Part shown: positions 1-9,274 of the stretch, one piece after another | Layout: the number at the start of each line of letters is the position of its first letter | How positions within the stretch are numbered: position 1 is the first letter of the stretch | Source of the DNA: Planctomycetota bacterium | GTDB lineage: Bacteria > Planctomycetota > UBA1135 > GCA-002686595 | NCBI GenBank assembly: GCA_016712565.1 | Contig: JADJQU010000001.1 | Coordinates: forward strand, 1-64,000 | Length of the DNA: 64,000 nt | Direction: 5' to 3' | Made by a program: the position numbers and the translations under genes | Notes under the pieces: generated by a model | Database searches by the model: none | What the model saw: only the letters and a program-made list of their open reading frames with translations | Told to the model about the DNA's origin: nothing

Positions 1-1693
1 TCTCGACGGTTCGGCGAAGAAGCACCGCATCACCGCCTTCAAGGCCGGGAGTTCCCGGCGTCCGCGGATCCCGCAGCCGGGGCTACCCGCATCCTGAAGG
101 AGGCGGCCAAAGACTTTCCACTCGATCCCCACGATTCGGTCGGCGTGGCGATCGACTCCGGGGCTGGCGGCCTTCCGCTAGTCAAGCTGCCCTTTACGGA
201 CGCGGCCAAGATCGACGGGTGATCAGTTCGGGGTCGAGCCAGCTGCCCCGGTGGGCCATCGACGACGTGGTCGTGGACTGGGCCGCCCGGGGAGAGCGAC
301 AAGGAATCGGATCTCTGGTCACGGCGCTGCCGAAGGCGAGGTGCGCGGAGTCCTCGACGTGTGCTCAAGGCCGGGATCGAGCCCCTGGGAGTGGAGATCG
401 AGACCACCGCCATAGTCAACGACCGCGAAGCGCAGACATCTGCCACGTGGACTGACGCCCAGGTGCTCGTGCACATCGGCGAGGTTCCACCGCCGTGGTG
501 GCGTGGTGGACGGGGGCGCATGCGCTCCATGCGCGCGATTCACCTGGGGCCCTGTCCCACGACAACCCAACTGCCGAGCCGGTCATCGCCGCGGCCGAGG
601 AAGCGCCGCAGGGGCGGAGGGAACGCCGCCTGCGCCCTGGCCGCACCCCAGACGCAGGAACTGCAGCGGCTCCTGGAGCACGCGGTCTCCCGCATTCGGC
701 GCGAGCTGGGCCGTACCGTGTCCGGGGCGCGCGCCTCGGGTCCCATCAGGCCATCTACGTCTGCGGCATCGAGCTGCCGGACCTGATCAGGACCCAGGTG
801 CTCGACCTGCCCGTCTACGAGCTGGACGTGTTCGAGGCGGATTCGGGCCAGCCCCTCGGGGGCCTCGCCCCTGGTCGTGGCTACTGCGCCGCCCTGCACC
901 AACTGGGCGCAGTGCACCTTCCGGCCTCCTGCGCCGGGAGAGTTGAAATACACCAGCCTTCAGGCATCAGGCTACCCTTGGCCGTGGCCTCACTGCTCCT
1001 GGTCACGCTGCTACGCGGTGTTCGTGATCTTCCGCGAGACCAAGCTGGGCCAGCTGCGCGACGGCGACATCGACCTGTGGCGCCGCTACGTGAACCTGTA
1101 CATCCAGGGCGACCCTGACAAGGGGCAGCCGGGCGACCTGGGCAGGTGCCGAAACCGCTGACGGACTACCTGGCAGCCGTGCGCTGGCGAGCAAAAGCAG
1201 GGCGCGTCCAAGCGACAATCGGGGGATCGACCCGGATCGCACGCTCCTCAAGCAGCTCAAGCGGGTCTACAACCTGCTGACCATCGGGTGGACAAGCTCC
1301 GACAGGCCTGGGCAACACCGGCGAGTGACCATGCCCCAATCGGCCCTGGAGGCCCTGACCCTTTCGCTGGGCGTCATGACCGAACTGGGCGAGGAGCAAG
1401 TAGGCCGCGTCGGCATCCGCAAGTCAAGTCCCAGTACCTGCCCGGCCGCAGCACCGGCGCGGACAAAGTGGAGGTTGGCCATCGACTTCACTTTCTTCGC
1501 CGCGGACTCGGTCACGGCCCGCAGAACTTCGAGCGCTACTGCGGCGAACTGCGCAAGAAACCCTGGGTGATCGAGGTCGAGCAGGGCGGCAGCAAGTCCC
1601 TGGCCGACAATCCGGCGGACAACCGCGGCATCTACACCGAGTCGTTCAAGGTGCTGCGACCTGTCGAAGGTCGAACGAAAGGTGGGTGCGTGA
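1..1693 (+). pseudogene. GspL/PilM-like pilus or secretion assembly protein, 5'-partial and broken by indels
   Basis: The gene runs in from the left edge and can only be read by switching frame several times. Readable blocks, in order: an actin-like ATPase part typical of PilM/GspL (LPFTDAAKIDG near 190-228, WAIDDVVVDW near 253-282, GIEPLGVEIETTAIV near 370-417, AIYVCGIELPDLI near 750-790, LPVYELDVFEADSG near 805-848), then a single hydrophobic segment near 975-1030, then a presumed periplasmic part ending in a TGA at 1691-1693 that overlaps the next ATG. One protein with an ASKHA-like domain, one membrane span and a periplasmic tail resembles GspL more than free PilM. It would act at the inner membrane in a type IV pilus or type II secretion platform with the downstream GspM/PilO-like protein. 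Base losses inside well-conserved blocks suggest sequence errors rather than decay. Confidence 0.6.
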
Positions 1694-2223
1694 TGAAGGA
1701 CTTCTTCGTCAACCTGACGCTGGCGCGCTGGATCATCCTGCTCTCGCTGCTGTCGTCGATCGGCCTGGGCTACTACGGCTACACGCTGCACGCGCGGCGG
1801 GTGGGCCTGGAGGACGCGCTTTCGGGCGAGGTGCGCCGCGTGGCGCTCGACACGCGCAACAAGGCGCGGCGTTTCACGGTGCTGCAGAAGCAGTCCGAGC
1901 GCGAGGGCCTGGAGGGCCAGAGCGATCCGGTGTCCTACATTCGGCGCATTGCCGCCAGCTCCGACGTGAAGCTCGGGGACACCACGGTGGACCCGCCGTC
2001 GGAGGCCGAGAACATCAAGGGCGTGCTCGACACCCGCTACTCGATCAAGCCCTCCAGCCGCGACCGGGGCTTTCCGCGCCTCAACATCGCGAACTTCCTC
2101 TACAAGCTCGAGAGCGAGAGTCGACGGATGCGCGTCACGCGCGTGAGCATGGAGCCCGAGGCCAAGAGCACCAAGCCGGAGCTGGTGCTGGACAACGACT
2201 CCTGGCGTTGGGAGGCCAAGTGA
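1693..2223 (+). CDS. GspM/PilO-like inner-membrane assembly protein
   Basis: This 176-residue protein has a short cytoplasmic N-terminus, one membrane span (about residues 10-30, rich in I, L and S) and then a charged, probably coiled-coil and ferredoxin-like periplasmic region. That layout is usual for PilO/GspM. The ATG overlaps the stop of the preceding GspL/PilM-like gene (TGATG), so the two are probably translationally coupled. A GTG overlapping its own stop begins a 13-codon reading frame that ends at a TAA near 2260, perhaps the remnant of the next gene of the cluster. The frame is intact, unlike its neighbours. The family call rests on architecture and context, not on a signature motif. 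Confidence 0.6.
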   Translation: MKDFFVNLTLARWIILLSLLSSIGLGYYGYTLHARRVGLEDALSGEVRRVALDTRNKARRFTVLQKQSEREGLEGQSDPVSYIRRIAASSDVKLGDTTVDPPSEAENIKGVLDTRYSIKPSSRDRGFPRLNIANFLYKLESESRRMRVTRVSMEPEAKSTKPELVLDNDSWRWEAK

Positions 2224-2398
2224 CTTCGCGCACGAAGATCGAAGCGCCGCCCGCCCTGTAAAGAAACCGTAGCCGCGCGCGAGAGGCCCAGCCCCGGGGC
2301 AGACCGCCTGACCGCCGCAGAGGCCTGGGGTCGACCGCGGGCCGCACCCGCGCACCCTGGCGCGGGGCCCGGGGCTCTGCCATCCACTGCTCCCGCCC

Positions 2399-4511
2399 GT
2401 GCTGCTCGTCCTCGCCTCTGTCTGCCCTGATCCAGGGCAGCTCCCCACACGTCCGCGGGCCGTGGCGGCTGCGCACGCAGGTCGCTCCGCGCATCGACGG
2501 CGTGCTGGAGCCCGAGGTGTGGGCCGGCGCGCCGACCATCGGCCCGCTGACGCAGGTGGTGCCGCGCACCGGGGAGCCACCCACGGAGGCCACCGATGTG
2601 CGCATCCTCTACGACGACTGGCACCTGTACATCGGCGTTCGCTGCCATGACCGCGAGCCGGAGGATCGTGGCCGCAGCCGTCGCGCGATGCGGAGCTCGA
2701 CTACGACGACCGCCTGGAGATGGTGATCGACACCTTCCTGGATCGGCGCAGCGCCTTCTACTTCGCAGATGTCGCCCGCGGCTCCAAAGGCGATGCGCTG
2801 ATCACCGGCGACGGCGGCGACTACAACAAGCCCTGGGACGGGATCTGGGGAGGGCAGGTGCTCATCGACTCCCAGGGCTGGACCCGCGAGATGGCGATCC
2901 CGTTCAAGACACTGGCCTTCGCCGAGGTGCGACGACCTAGGGCTTCAACATCAATCGCGCGATCAACCGCAAGAACGAGATCGACCGCTGGGCCAGCCCG
3001 ACGCCGGACGCCCAGGTCTTCCAGATCTCGCGCTCCGGGGACCTGACGAGCCTCGCGGGAACGAAGCAGGGCGTGGGCTCGATGTGGTGCCCTTCGCCGT
3101 GGGAACGCTGTCGGAGGAGCATGCCTCGGGACACGACGAGGACCTGACCGGCCACGCGGGGGTGGACGCCTTCTACCGGCTGACGCCCAACCTCACGGCC
3201 AGCCTGACGATCAACACGGACTTCGCCGAGACCGAGGTGGACGAGCGCAAGGTCAACTTGACGAGGTTCCCGTTGTTCTTCCCGGAGAAGCGCGACTTCT
3301 TCCTGCAGGATTCGGGCCTGTTCAAGTTCGGCGGACTGGGCAACGACCTGATTCCGTTCTTCTCGCGGCGGATCGGACTCTCCACGGCGGGCGAGGAGGT
3401 TCCGATCCTCGGCGGGCCAAGCTCACCGGCCGCCAGGGACCCTGGGACATCGCCTTGCTCGACGTCCAGACGGATTCCAAGTCGGGCGTGGACGGGGAGA
3501 ACCTCCTGGTGTCGCGCATCGCCCACAATTTCGACGAGCACTGGAGCCTGGGGACCCTGGTGACCCGCGGCGATCCGACCCGGGACGCGGGGAACCTGCT
3601 CTACGGGGCCGACGCGAGCTTCCGCCACAACCGCGGGCTCCTGGGCAGGCGCTTCACCTCGAGCGCCTGGTTTCTGGTGAGCGAGAGCGAAGGCGGCGGC
3701 GGCGACGACGGCGCATTCGGCGCGGCACTCGGCTATCCCAACGACCGCTGGCGCTGGAGCCTCGCCGCCAAGCAGATCGGCGACGACTCAACCCGGCCCT
3801 GGGGTTCGTGCCGCGCCGGGGTGCAGCGCTACGACGGCAGCGTGTTCTTCCAGCCGCGCCTCGAGGGCGCGGTGCGCTAAATCTCCTGCGGGATCGAGCA
3901 GGCGCTGGTCACCGACCTGCAGGACGACCTGAAACCGCGTCCACCACGGCTCCGGGTCGTGGGCTTCGACTTCGATTCGGGCGACGAGGCGAGGCTCGAG
4001 GTCGATCAGGTGCGCGAGGTGCTCGAACAGCCCTTCGCGATCACGCCCCAGGTGACGATCCCCGCGGGCACCTACGACGACACGGCGGCGCGCATCGAGC
4101 TGGAGACTTCCCTGAAGCGGCCGCTGTCGTTCATCGGCACCTTCACGGCCGGGGAGTTCCTGGGCGGCGAGTCCCTGCGCTGGACCTCCAGTCTCGCCGC
4201 GCGGCCGAGCGCCCTGGTTTTCCCTGGGCGCCGAGTGGGAGCAGAACGACATCCGATTCGACTTCGGCGACGTGCAGACGCAGGTGTCGCGCCTGCGGCT
4301 CAACTTCAATTTCACGCCGGACCTGTCCTGGAACAACTTCGTCAATGGGACTCAGAGCGACGAATTCGCCTCAATTCGCGCTGGCGCTGGATCCCGGTGC
4401 CGGGCCGGGGAGCTGTACCTCGTCTACACCAACGTCAGCGAGTCCACGGACTCGCTGCACTCGCTGTCGCAGCAGGCCGCGATCAAGCTGGCCTACACCG
4501 TGCGCTTCTGA
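2399..4511 (+). pseudogene. CBM9-like/DUF5916 outer-membrane protein, broken by several frameshifts
   Basis: Joined across frames, the sequence gives an N-terminal carbohydrate-binding-family-9-like domain (RIDGVLEPEVWAGAP near 2490-2535, YDDRLEMVIDTF near 2705-2740, DGIWGGQV near 2839) and a long C-terminal beta-barrel-like region (FPEKRDFFLQ near 3280-3310, RRIGLS near 3368, NFTPDLSWNNFVN near 4308-4347), ending with an aromatic residue (YTVRF). These are hallmarks of the DUF5916 family, predicted surface proteins of unknown substrate. Frame changes fall near 2440, 2660, 2935, 3080, 3420, 3790, 3880 and 4220. So many indels in otherwise well-conserved text suggest consensus errors. The exact start is uncertain; a GTG near 2399 precedes a hydrophobic stretch. 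Confidence 0.6.
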
Positions 4512-4527
4512 GGCGGGCACCGCGCGC

Positions 4528-6137
4528 TCACTTGCCCGCGCGGAGCTCGGCGAAGCCCCGCCAGCTCCGCGAACTCGTCGTTCTCCGGGTCGAGCTCGGC
4601 CGCCAGGCCAGAACAGCAGGAGGGCCTCGTCCTGGACCTCCTTGGCCGCACGCAGCTCGCCGGAATCCGGACCCCACCAGCCGGTGAGCCCCCAGGCCAG
4701 GTCCGCGCGGTAGACCGCATCGAGGGGATCGAGTTCCACGGACTTGCGGAACTCGAGCACCGCCTCCTTCCCGTCGCCCCCCAAGAGCCGGGTGTAGCCC
4801 AGGGCCCAGTGCACGTCGGGGGGTCGTAGCCACTCCGCCAAGGCGGCCTCCAGGTCGGCGCGGGCCTGCTTCAGGTCGCCGCCGGAGAACACCGTGGAGT
4901 AGCCGCGCAAGAAGCGCCGGGGGCCTCGATCTGCACCGCGCCCACGTATTCGAGCCACTCCTTCTCCAGGGCGGCCAGGTCCTTGACGCCCAGGCGCTTG
5001 ACCAGCGCGTCGCGCACGTCGGCGGGCTGGTAGCGCTTGCGCAGGCCCGACTTGTCGTCGTCTCCCGCGTTCAGGATCTCCTCCTTGGCCTCCTTGAGAT
5101 CGAGGCCGTAGAGGTCCTTGAAGAGCTTGTTGAAGGGCTTGGCGTACTTGGGCGAATTCTGCGGGAAGTACACCAGGGACCAGCCGTGGGCGTAGTGAAG
5201 CCGTCGTACTCCTCACGGTCCCGAGCATCAGCGTGTCGAGGGGCACGTGCTTCTTCTCGGCGATGGCCTGCTGGACGGTGAGGATCGGTCCTCCTCCAGC
5301 CGACCGGGGATCAGGGTCGTCTTGCCCTTGTTGACCGAAGAGACGTTGCAGGAGCCGAAGAAGTCGGCCACGCCTTCGTTGATCCAGATCTGGGGCAGGG
5401 TCCGGCTCCACCAGGTAGGTCAGCAGGTGCGTGCATTCGTGCAGGGCGGTGACCTCGCTGCGCGCCGGGTCCTTGTAGTCGTGGAAGAAGTTGAGCGATT
5501 GCTCGTACGAGCTGAAGTACCCCAGCACGCTCTCGTCGATGTCCTCATCGCCCGCGTGCTGGATCATCTCCTTCTGGCGCTTGAACACGTTGACCTGCAT
5601 CTTCGTGCGCGCGAGCGAAGGCGAGGGCTTGATGCCGATGCGCGTGTCCATCAGGTCGTAGAAGGCCTCCAGCAGATCCACATAGCGCTGCAGCACCGGC
5701 GGGGGGACGTGTTCGACCGCCATTGGAAGTGCTTCGTCTCCAGCGCGTCAACCGTTGTCGAAATTGCTGCGCTTGGCGAGTTCCTCCAGGCGCTTCCGCC
5801 GCGCTTCCGCCGCCTGGCCAGGGGCCTCCTCGAAGGCCGGCTTGCTGAGCCACCTTGCCCTGATGGCGCACGAAGCCCTTGGCCAGGAAATCGCGCTCCT
5901 TGTCGTCCTTGGGCACGTAGTCGGACATGTCGCCTTCGATTTCCACCGAAGTGACGTGCTTCTTGGGCACGACGACGGTGCCGGCGGCGAAGACCAGTTC
6001 GTAGTTGTCGCCGGCTTCGCGGGCCTTCTTGACCTCGATCACGCGACCATCCGTGGTCACGAGACGGTCGGCGCGGGAAACGGAGGCCAGGGACCCGAGC
6101 AGCGGCGGCAGCGCGCGCCGGAAGTGTGGGTAACCAT
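4528..6137 (-). pseudogene. DUF1570-like secreted protein with HExxH-type motif and TPR-like C-terminus, frameshifted
   Basis: The reverse strand encodes a broken gene of about 530 residues. After a short hydrophobic N-terminus comes a block containing LVTTDGRVIEVKKA and a KDDKERDFLAKGFV segment. The centre carries EVTALHECTHLLTYLV near 5430-5460, a zinc-metallopeptidase-like HExxH (H-E-C-T-H), followed by segments matching the DUF1570 pattern. The C-terminus is alpha-helical and TPR-like (ALGYTRLLGGDGKEAVLEF near 4745-4800). Frames change at several points, including just after the start and near 5770, 5380, 5180, 4910 and 4640. I chose the ATG at 6137 because a TAGCTT hexamer lies 6 nt upstream, as at other starts here. 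Catalytic activity is not demonstrated for this family. Confidence 0.55.
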
Positions 6138-6143
6138 GGAGCC

Positions 6144-6149
6144 AAGCTA
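6144..6149 (-). promoter_or_regulatory. -10-like hexamer TAGCTT before the DUF1570-like gene
   Basis: TAGCTT on the reverse strand sits 6 nt before the ATG at 6137, so the transcript would be leaderless. It faces a second hexamer at 6202-6207 that serves the divergent zinc-ribbon gene. Confidence 0.35.
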
Positions 6150-6201
6150 CCAAGCCTCCGCGTGCCCTGGTGGCCCCGTGACAGGATCCTCGGGCAGGCC
6201 G

Positions 6202-6207
6202 TACAAT
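6202..6207 (+). promoter_or_regulatory. -10-like hexamer TACAAT before the zinc-ribbon gene
   Basis: TACAAT lies 7 nt before the ATG at 6215 and overlaps an alternative in-frame ATG at 6206. The spacing favours 6215 as the translated start with almost no leader. Confidence 0.4.
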
Positions 6208-6214
6208 GGCCCGG

Positions 6215-6570
6215 ATGGAGCCCGAACAGCGAGCGGGGGTGGTGGTGGCCCAGGGGGGCCTGGACTACCTGAAGGAACTGCAGCAGATGCTCGTGCGTGG
6301 AGGACTCGCGGCCCAGGTCGTGCGCCCGCCCAAGGAACACTGCGGCACCTGAGGGACCAACCTCTGGCTCGCGGTCGCGAGCGGTGAACAGGGCCGGGCC
6401 ACGGAGCTCTGCGGAACAGCACTGGCGCGCGAGCACCGCTCCCGGCGGGGGCCTATCGGGTTTCGAGGGGTTCGACCTCGACGCCGAGGAACTGGAGTCG
6501 TCCAGCCTGCGGCCGCAAATTCGCCAACGGCCCCACCCGCTGCCCCGGCTGCGGTCTGCGGTTCGGTTAG
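6215..6570 (+). CDS. Small DUF2007-like protein with C-terminal zinc ribbon; in-frame UGA in a CxxU context and at least two frameshifts
   Basis: The N-terminal part (LDYLKELQQMLVRGGLAAQVV) resembles the DUF2007 putative signal-transducing fold, a small alpha/beta domain. At codon 46 (6350-6352) a TGA follows Cys43-Gly-Thr, and the same frame resumes with GTNLWLAVAS. A later frame change near 6437 restores LSGFEGFDLDAEELESS, and another near 6508 restores a C-terminal zinc ribbon, CxxC (CGRKFANGPT) then CPGCGLRFG, ending at TAG 6568-6570. The two CxxC knuckles probably bind one zinc. The stop overlaps the convergent OPT transporter stop. The UGA could be an error in this indel-prone stretch, a true stop, or selenocysteine: a 6-bp hairpin with loop GGUC starts 14 nt downstream. 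Confidence 0.5.
6367..6382 (+). promoter_or_regulatory. SECIS-like hairpin after the in-frame UGA at 6350
   Basis: Six perfect pairs (6367-6372 with 6377-6382) close the four-base loop GGUC. The loop begins 20 nt after the UGA and has G in its first two positions, which fits published criteria for bacterial SECIS elements. In GC-rich DNA such short hairpins are common, so this is weak evidence alone. Confidence 0.25.
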
Positions 6571-8471
6571 CTCAGGCGTCGCCCGCGGGCGCTGAGCCAG
6601 AGGAACAAGCACACGGCCAGGATCGTCACCACGACCGCGACGGCACCGACGTTCTCCTGAAGGATCACGCTCGCCTCGCTGGCCCGCGGCACCACCTTGC
6701 CCGCCACGAGGCCCGCGATGGCGACGCCCGCGAGCCCCTCGCCCGCCACGAGGCCCGAGGCGGCCAGCACGCCCGGATCGCCGTCCGACTTGGCCCCGCC
6801 CGATCCGCGTTCGCACAGGGCGCGCACGCAACCGCCCACGAACAGCGGCGCCATGGTGGCGAGCGACAGGTAGACCCCGATCGCGAAGGCGAGGCCCGAG
6901 ACGCCGCAGAGCATGGCCCCGATGGAGAGCCCGCCGCCCGCGACCACCAGATCCCAAGGCAGGTTGCCCGCCAGCACGCCCTCGATGATCGTCTTCATCA
7001 AGGTCGCCTGGGGCGCCTTGAGCTCCGCGGAGCCGAAGCCGTACTCGTTGCCCAGCAGGATCACCGTGCCCGCCACGGCCCAGCAGGCCACGCAGGCCCC
7101 GATCAACTGGCCGAATTGCTGGCGGTAGGGTGTCGCGCCCACCAGGAAACCGGTCTTCAGGTCCTGGCTGATGTCGCCCGCCTTGGAGGCCGCCACCGCC
7201 ACGATCGTGCCCACGGTGAGCACCGCGGCCCGCGCGCCCGCGTCGTTCCAGCCCACGGCGGCGAACACCGAGGCCACGCCGATCAGCGTCACCAGGGTGA
7301 TGCCCGAGGTGGGCTGGGAAGACACGCCGACGATGCCGACGATGCGTGCCGCCACCGTGACGAACAGCACTCCGAAGACGCCCACGCCCGCGGCGCAGAC
7401 CAGCCGCGCAGGCAGTTCCATGTCACCGGCGAAAATCCCCGGCACGAGGCCCGCGGTGAGCACCACGAACGCCACCGCGCCGACGACGAACGAGCCCGGC
7501 AGATCGCGGTCCGTGCGCAACTCGCCGCCCGCGGCGTGCTCCCGGCCGCGCAGGCCCGCGAACACCGCGCGCACGGCACCGTACATGCTCGGCGCGTTCC
7601 GCAGCACGGTCAGGATGCCCGCCGTGGCCACGGCTCCCGCGCCGATGTAGCGCACGTACCGGCCCCAGATGGCTCCCGCGTCCATTTCGGAGATCAGCTT
7701 CTGGGCCTCGGGCGCAACCGGGCTCGACTGGCCCGCGCCGAAGTAGGCGATCAGGGGCGTCAGCACCAGGGAGGAGATCAGGGCCCCGGCCACGCAGATG
7801 CCCGACTGGCGGAAGCCCAGGATGAACCCCACCGCGAGCAGCGACGGCGAGAGCTCGATGGCCAGCTCACCGCGGGGCAGCAGGCGCTCGATCGAAAGCG
7901 CCGCCTCGCCGGGCATCAGGTAGAAGGCGCTCGCGGCCACCTTCACCAGGGCGCCCACGGCCATGCCGTAGAAGATCCAGCGACTGCCGCTGGCGTTGTC
8001 GGCCGTGGCGCGCAGCACCTCCGCGCAGGCCCGGCCCTCGGGGTAGGGCAGGGCCGCGTCTTCCTGCACGATCAGCAGGCGCCGCAGCGGGATCATCGCC
8101 GAGAGGCCCAGGATTCCACCCAGCAGGCACAGGGTCGCGATCTGCCACAGGGGCGGCTGCATGCCCCACATGAACAGCACGGGGATGGTGAAGATCGTCC
8201 CGGTGGCGAGGGAGGTGGAGGCCGAGCCGATGGTCTGGGCCAGATTGGCCTCGAGGATCGTGCCGCGTGCGCGCAGCAGCTTGAACACGGCCACGGCCAG
8301 CACGGCCGCCGGGATCGAGGCCGAGACCGTCATGCCCACGCGCAGGCCCAGGTAGGCGTTGGCCGATCCGAAGACCACGCCCAGCACCACGCCCGTCAGC
8401 ACGGCCTTGAGCGTGAACTCGGCCAGTTCCGGCGGCGCCTTCCTGTCCACTCCTTGGTTCTCCTGCCCCAT
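6567..8471 (-). CDS. OPT-family oligopeptide transporter
   Basis: This 634-residue polytopic membrane protein has about 14-16 hydrophobic segments along its whole length. The layout and motifs match the bacterial OPT family: an N-terminal glycine-rich pair of spans (VFGSANAYLGLRVGMTVSAS), the loop EDAALPYPEGRACAEVL, and KAGDISQDLKTGFLVGATP. OPT proteins are proton-coupled importers of small peptides or metal-chelator complexes; the substrate here is not predictable. I took the ATG at 8471 because the reading frame upstream is only the antisense shadow of other genes. The stop overlaps the end of the zinc-ribbon gene on the other strand by 4 nt. The frame is clean, so the indel-rich zone ends here. 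Confidence 0.85.
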   Translation of the reverse strand: MGQENQGVDRKAPPELAEFTLKAVLTGVVLGVVFGSANAYLGLRVGMTVSASIPAAVLAVAVFKLLRARGTILEANLAQTIGSASTSLATGTIFTIPVLFMWGMQPPLWQIATLCLLGGILGLSAMIPLRRLLIVQEDAALPYPEGRACAEVLRATADNASGSRWIFYGMAVGALVKVAASAFYLMPGEAALSIERLLPRGELAIELSPSLLAVGFILGFRQSGICVAGALISSLVLTPLIAYFGAGQSSPVAPEAQKLISEMDAGAIWGRYVRYIGAGAVATAGILTVLRNAPSMYGAVRAVFAGLRGREHAAGGELRTDRDLPGSFVVGAVAFVVLTAGLVPGIFAGDMELPARLVCAAGVGVFGVLFVTVAARIVGIVGVSSQPTSGITLVTLIGVASVFAAVGWNDAGARAAVLTVGTIVAVAASKAGDISQDLKTGFLVGATPYRQQFGQLIGACVACWAVAGTVILLGNEYGFGSAELKAPQATLMKTIIEGVLAGNLPWDLVVAGGGLSIGAMLCGVSGLAFAIGVYLSLATMAPLFVGGCVRALCERGSGGAKSDGDPGVLAASGLVAGEGLAGVAIAGLVAGKVVPRASEASVILQENVGAVAVVVTILAVCLFLWLSARGRRLS

Positions 8472-8519
8472 GGGCGCCCTGCGGGCCGGGCGAGTGTACG
8501 GCCGCGGCGCCGGCTGGGG

Positions 8520-8525
8520 TACTCT
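8520..8525 (+). promoter_or_regulatory. -10-like hexamer TACTCT
   Basis: TACTCT ends 9 nt before the ATG at 8535. No Shine-Dalgarno sequence is present in the gap, consistent with a near-leaderless transcript. Confidence 0.35.
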
Positions 8526-8534
8526 GACGGGATC

Positions 8535-9233
8535 ATGTTGTCCCAGGTGCTCCTGTGGCTCGCCGTGTCCCTGCCGTGGGGACACCAGGGCGAGCCCACG
8601 GCGCCCGCGCCTTGGCCTGCGGCGGGGCAAGCGGCCCTGAACGTGCGCCAGGCCCTCGACGGGCCGGGCCGCGACGTCGCCGACGGCGCGGACTTCGCCG
8701 TGTCGCCGGGCTACCGCGCCGTGGTCGCGGCGCTGCTGGAGATGAAGCCCCAAGACGTGGCGGCCCAGTCGCCCCTGCCCCTGGACGCGGCCCGCGCGGG
8801 GGTGGAACCCGAGGCCCTGCGGGGCAGTTGGGTCAGCGCCCGGGGAACGGTGAGCGCCCATCGCAAGATCCCCCTGGATCCGCCCGTGGCCGGAGTCGCG
8901 GAGATCGATCGCACGATCTTCAAGCTCGACGCCAAGACCGCGATCATCTGCGACCTGATCGGCGACCCGCCGCCCTACAAGAGCCAGCGCGACACCGTGC
9001 TCGTCTCGGGCATTTTCTATCGCACGGTGGGCTACGAGAGCGATCTCGGCACCCAGGTGGTGCTGCCCTACATGCTGGCCCGCTCCATGGAACTCGTGGA
9101 CACACCCGGTTCGAGGCTGGGCAAGAGCCTGCTCCACGGAGGATCGAGCCTCTACCTGGCCGTGGGGCTGGGCTTCGTCGCCGTCTACCTGCTGGTCTGG
9201 TACCTCAGGCGAACCGCCGGCCCGTCGAGCTGA
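8535..9233 (+). CDS. Hypothetical exported protein with C-terminal membrane anchor
   Basis: I do not recognise a family for this 232-residue protein. It has a hydrophobic N-terminus (about residues 1-14) that looks like a signal peptide, a mixed alpha/beta central region without obvious cofactor motifs (one Cys near residue 138), and a hydrophobic C-terminal span (about residues 207-225) followed by a short basic tail. It is therefore probably anchored with most of its mass outside the cytoplasm. The gene is divergent from the OPT transporter and convergent with the kinase. The start is set by a TACTCT hexamer 9 nt upstream. Confidence 0.6.
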   Translation: MLSQVLLWLAVSLPWGHQGEPTAPAPWPAAGQAALNVRQALDGPGRDVADGADFAVSPGYRAVVAALLEMKPQDVAAQSPLPLDAARAGVEPEALRGSWVSARGTVSAHRKIPLDPPVAGVAEIDRTIFKLDAKTAIICDLIGDPPPYKSQRDTVLVSGIFYRTVGYESDLGTQVVLPYMLARSMELVDTPGSRLGKSLLHGGSSLYLAVGLGFVAVYLLVWYLRRTAGPSS

Positions 9234-9274
9234 GCCGGGCGGGTGCGAGCCGCGCGCGGCGCCCCGAAACCCGC

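Noticed and set aside
219..240. TGA in the GspL/PilM-like gene near 220 as a second selenocysteine site
   Set aside because: The reading frame differs on each side, so this is an indel, and Cys is not expected there.
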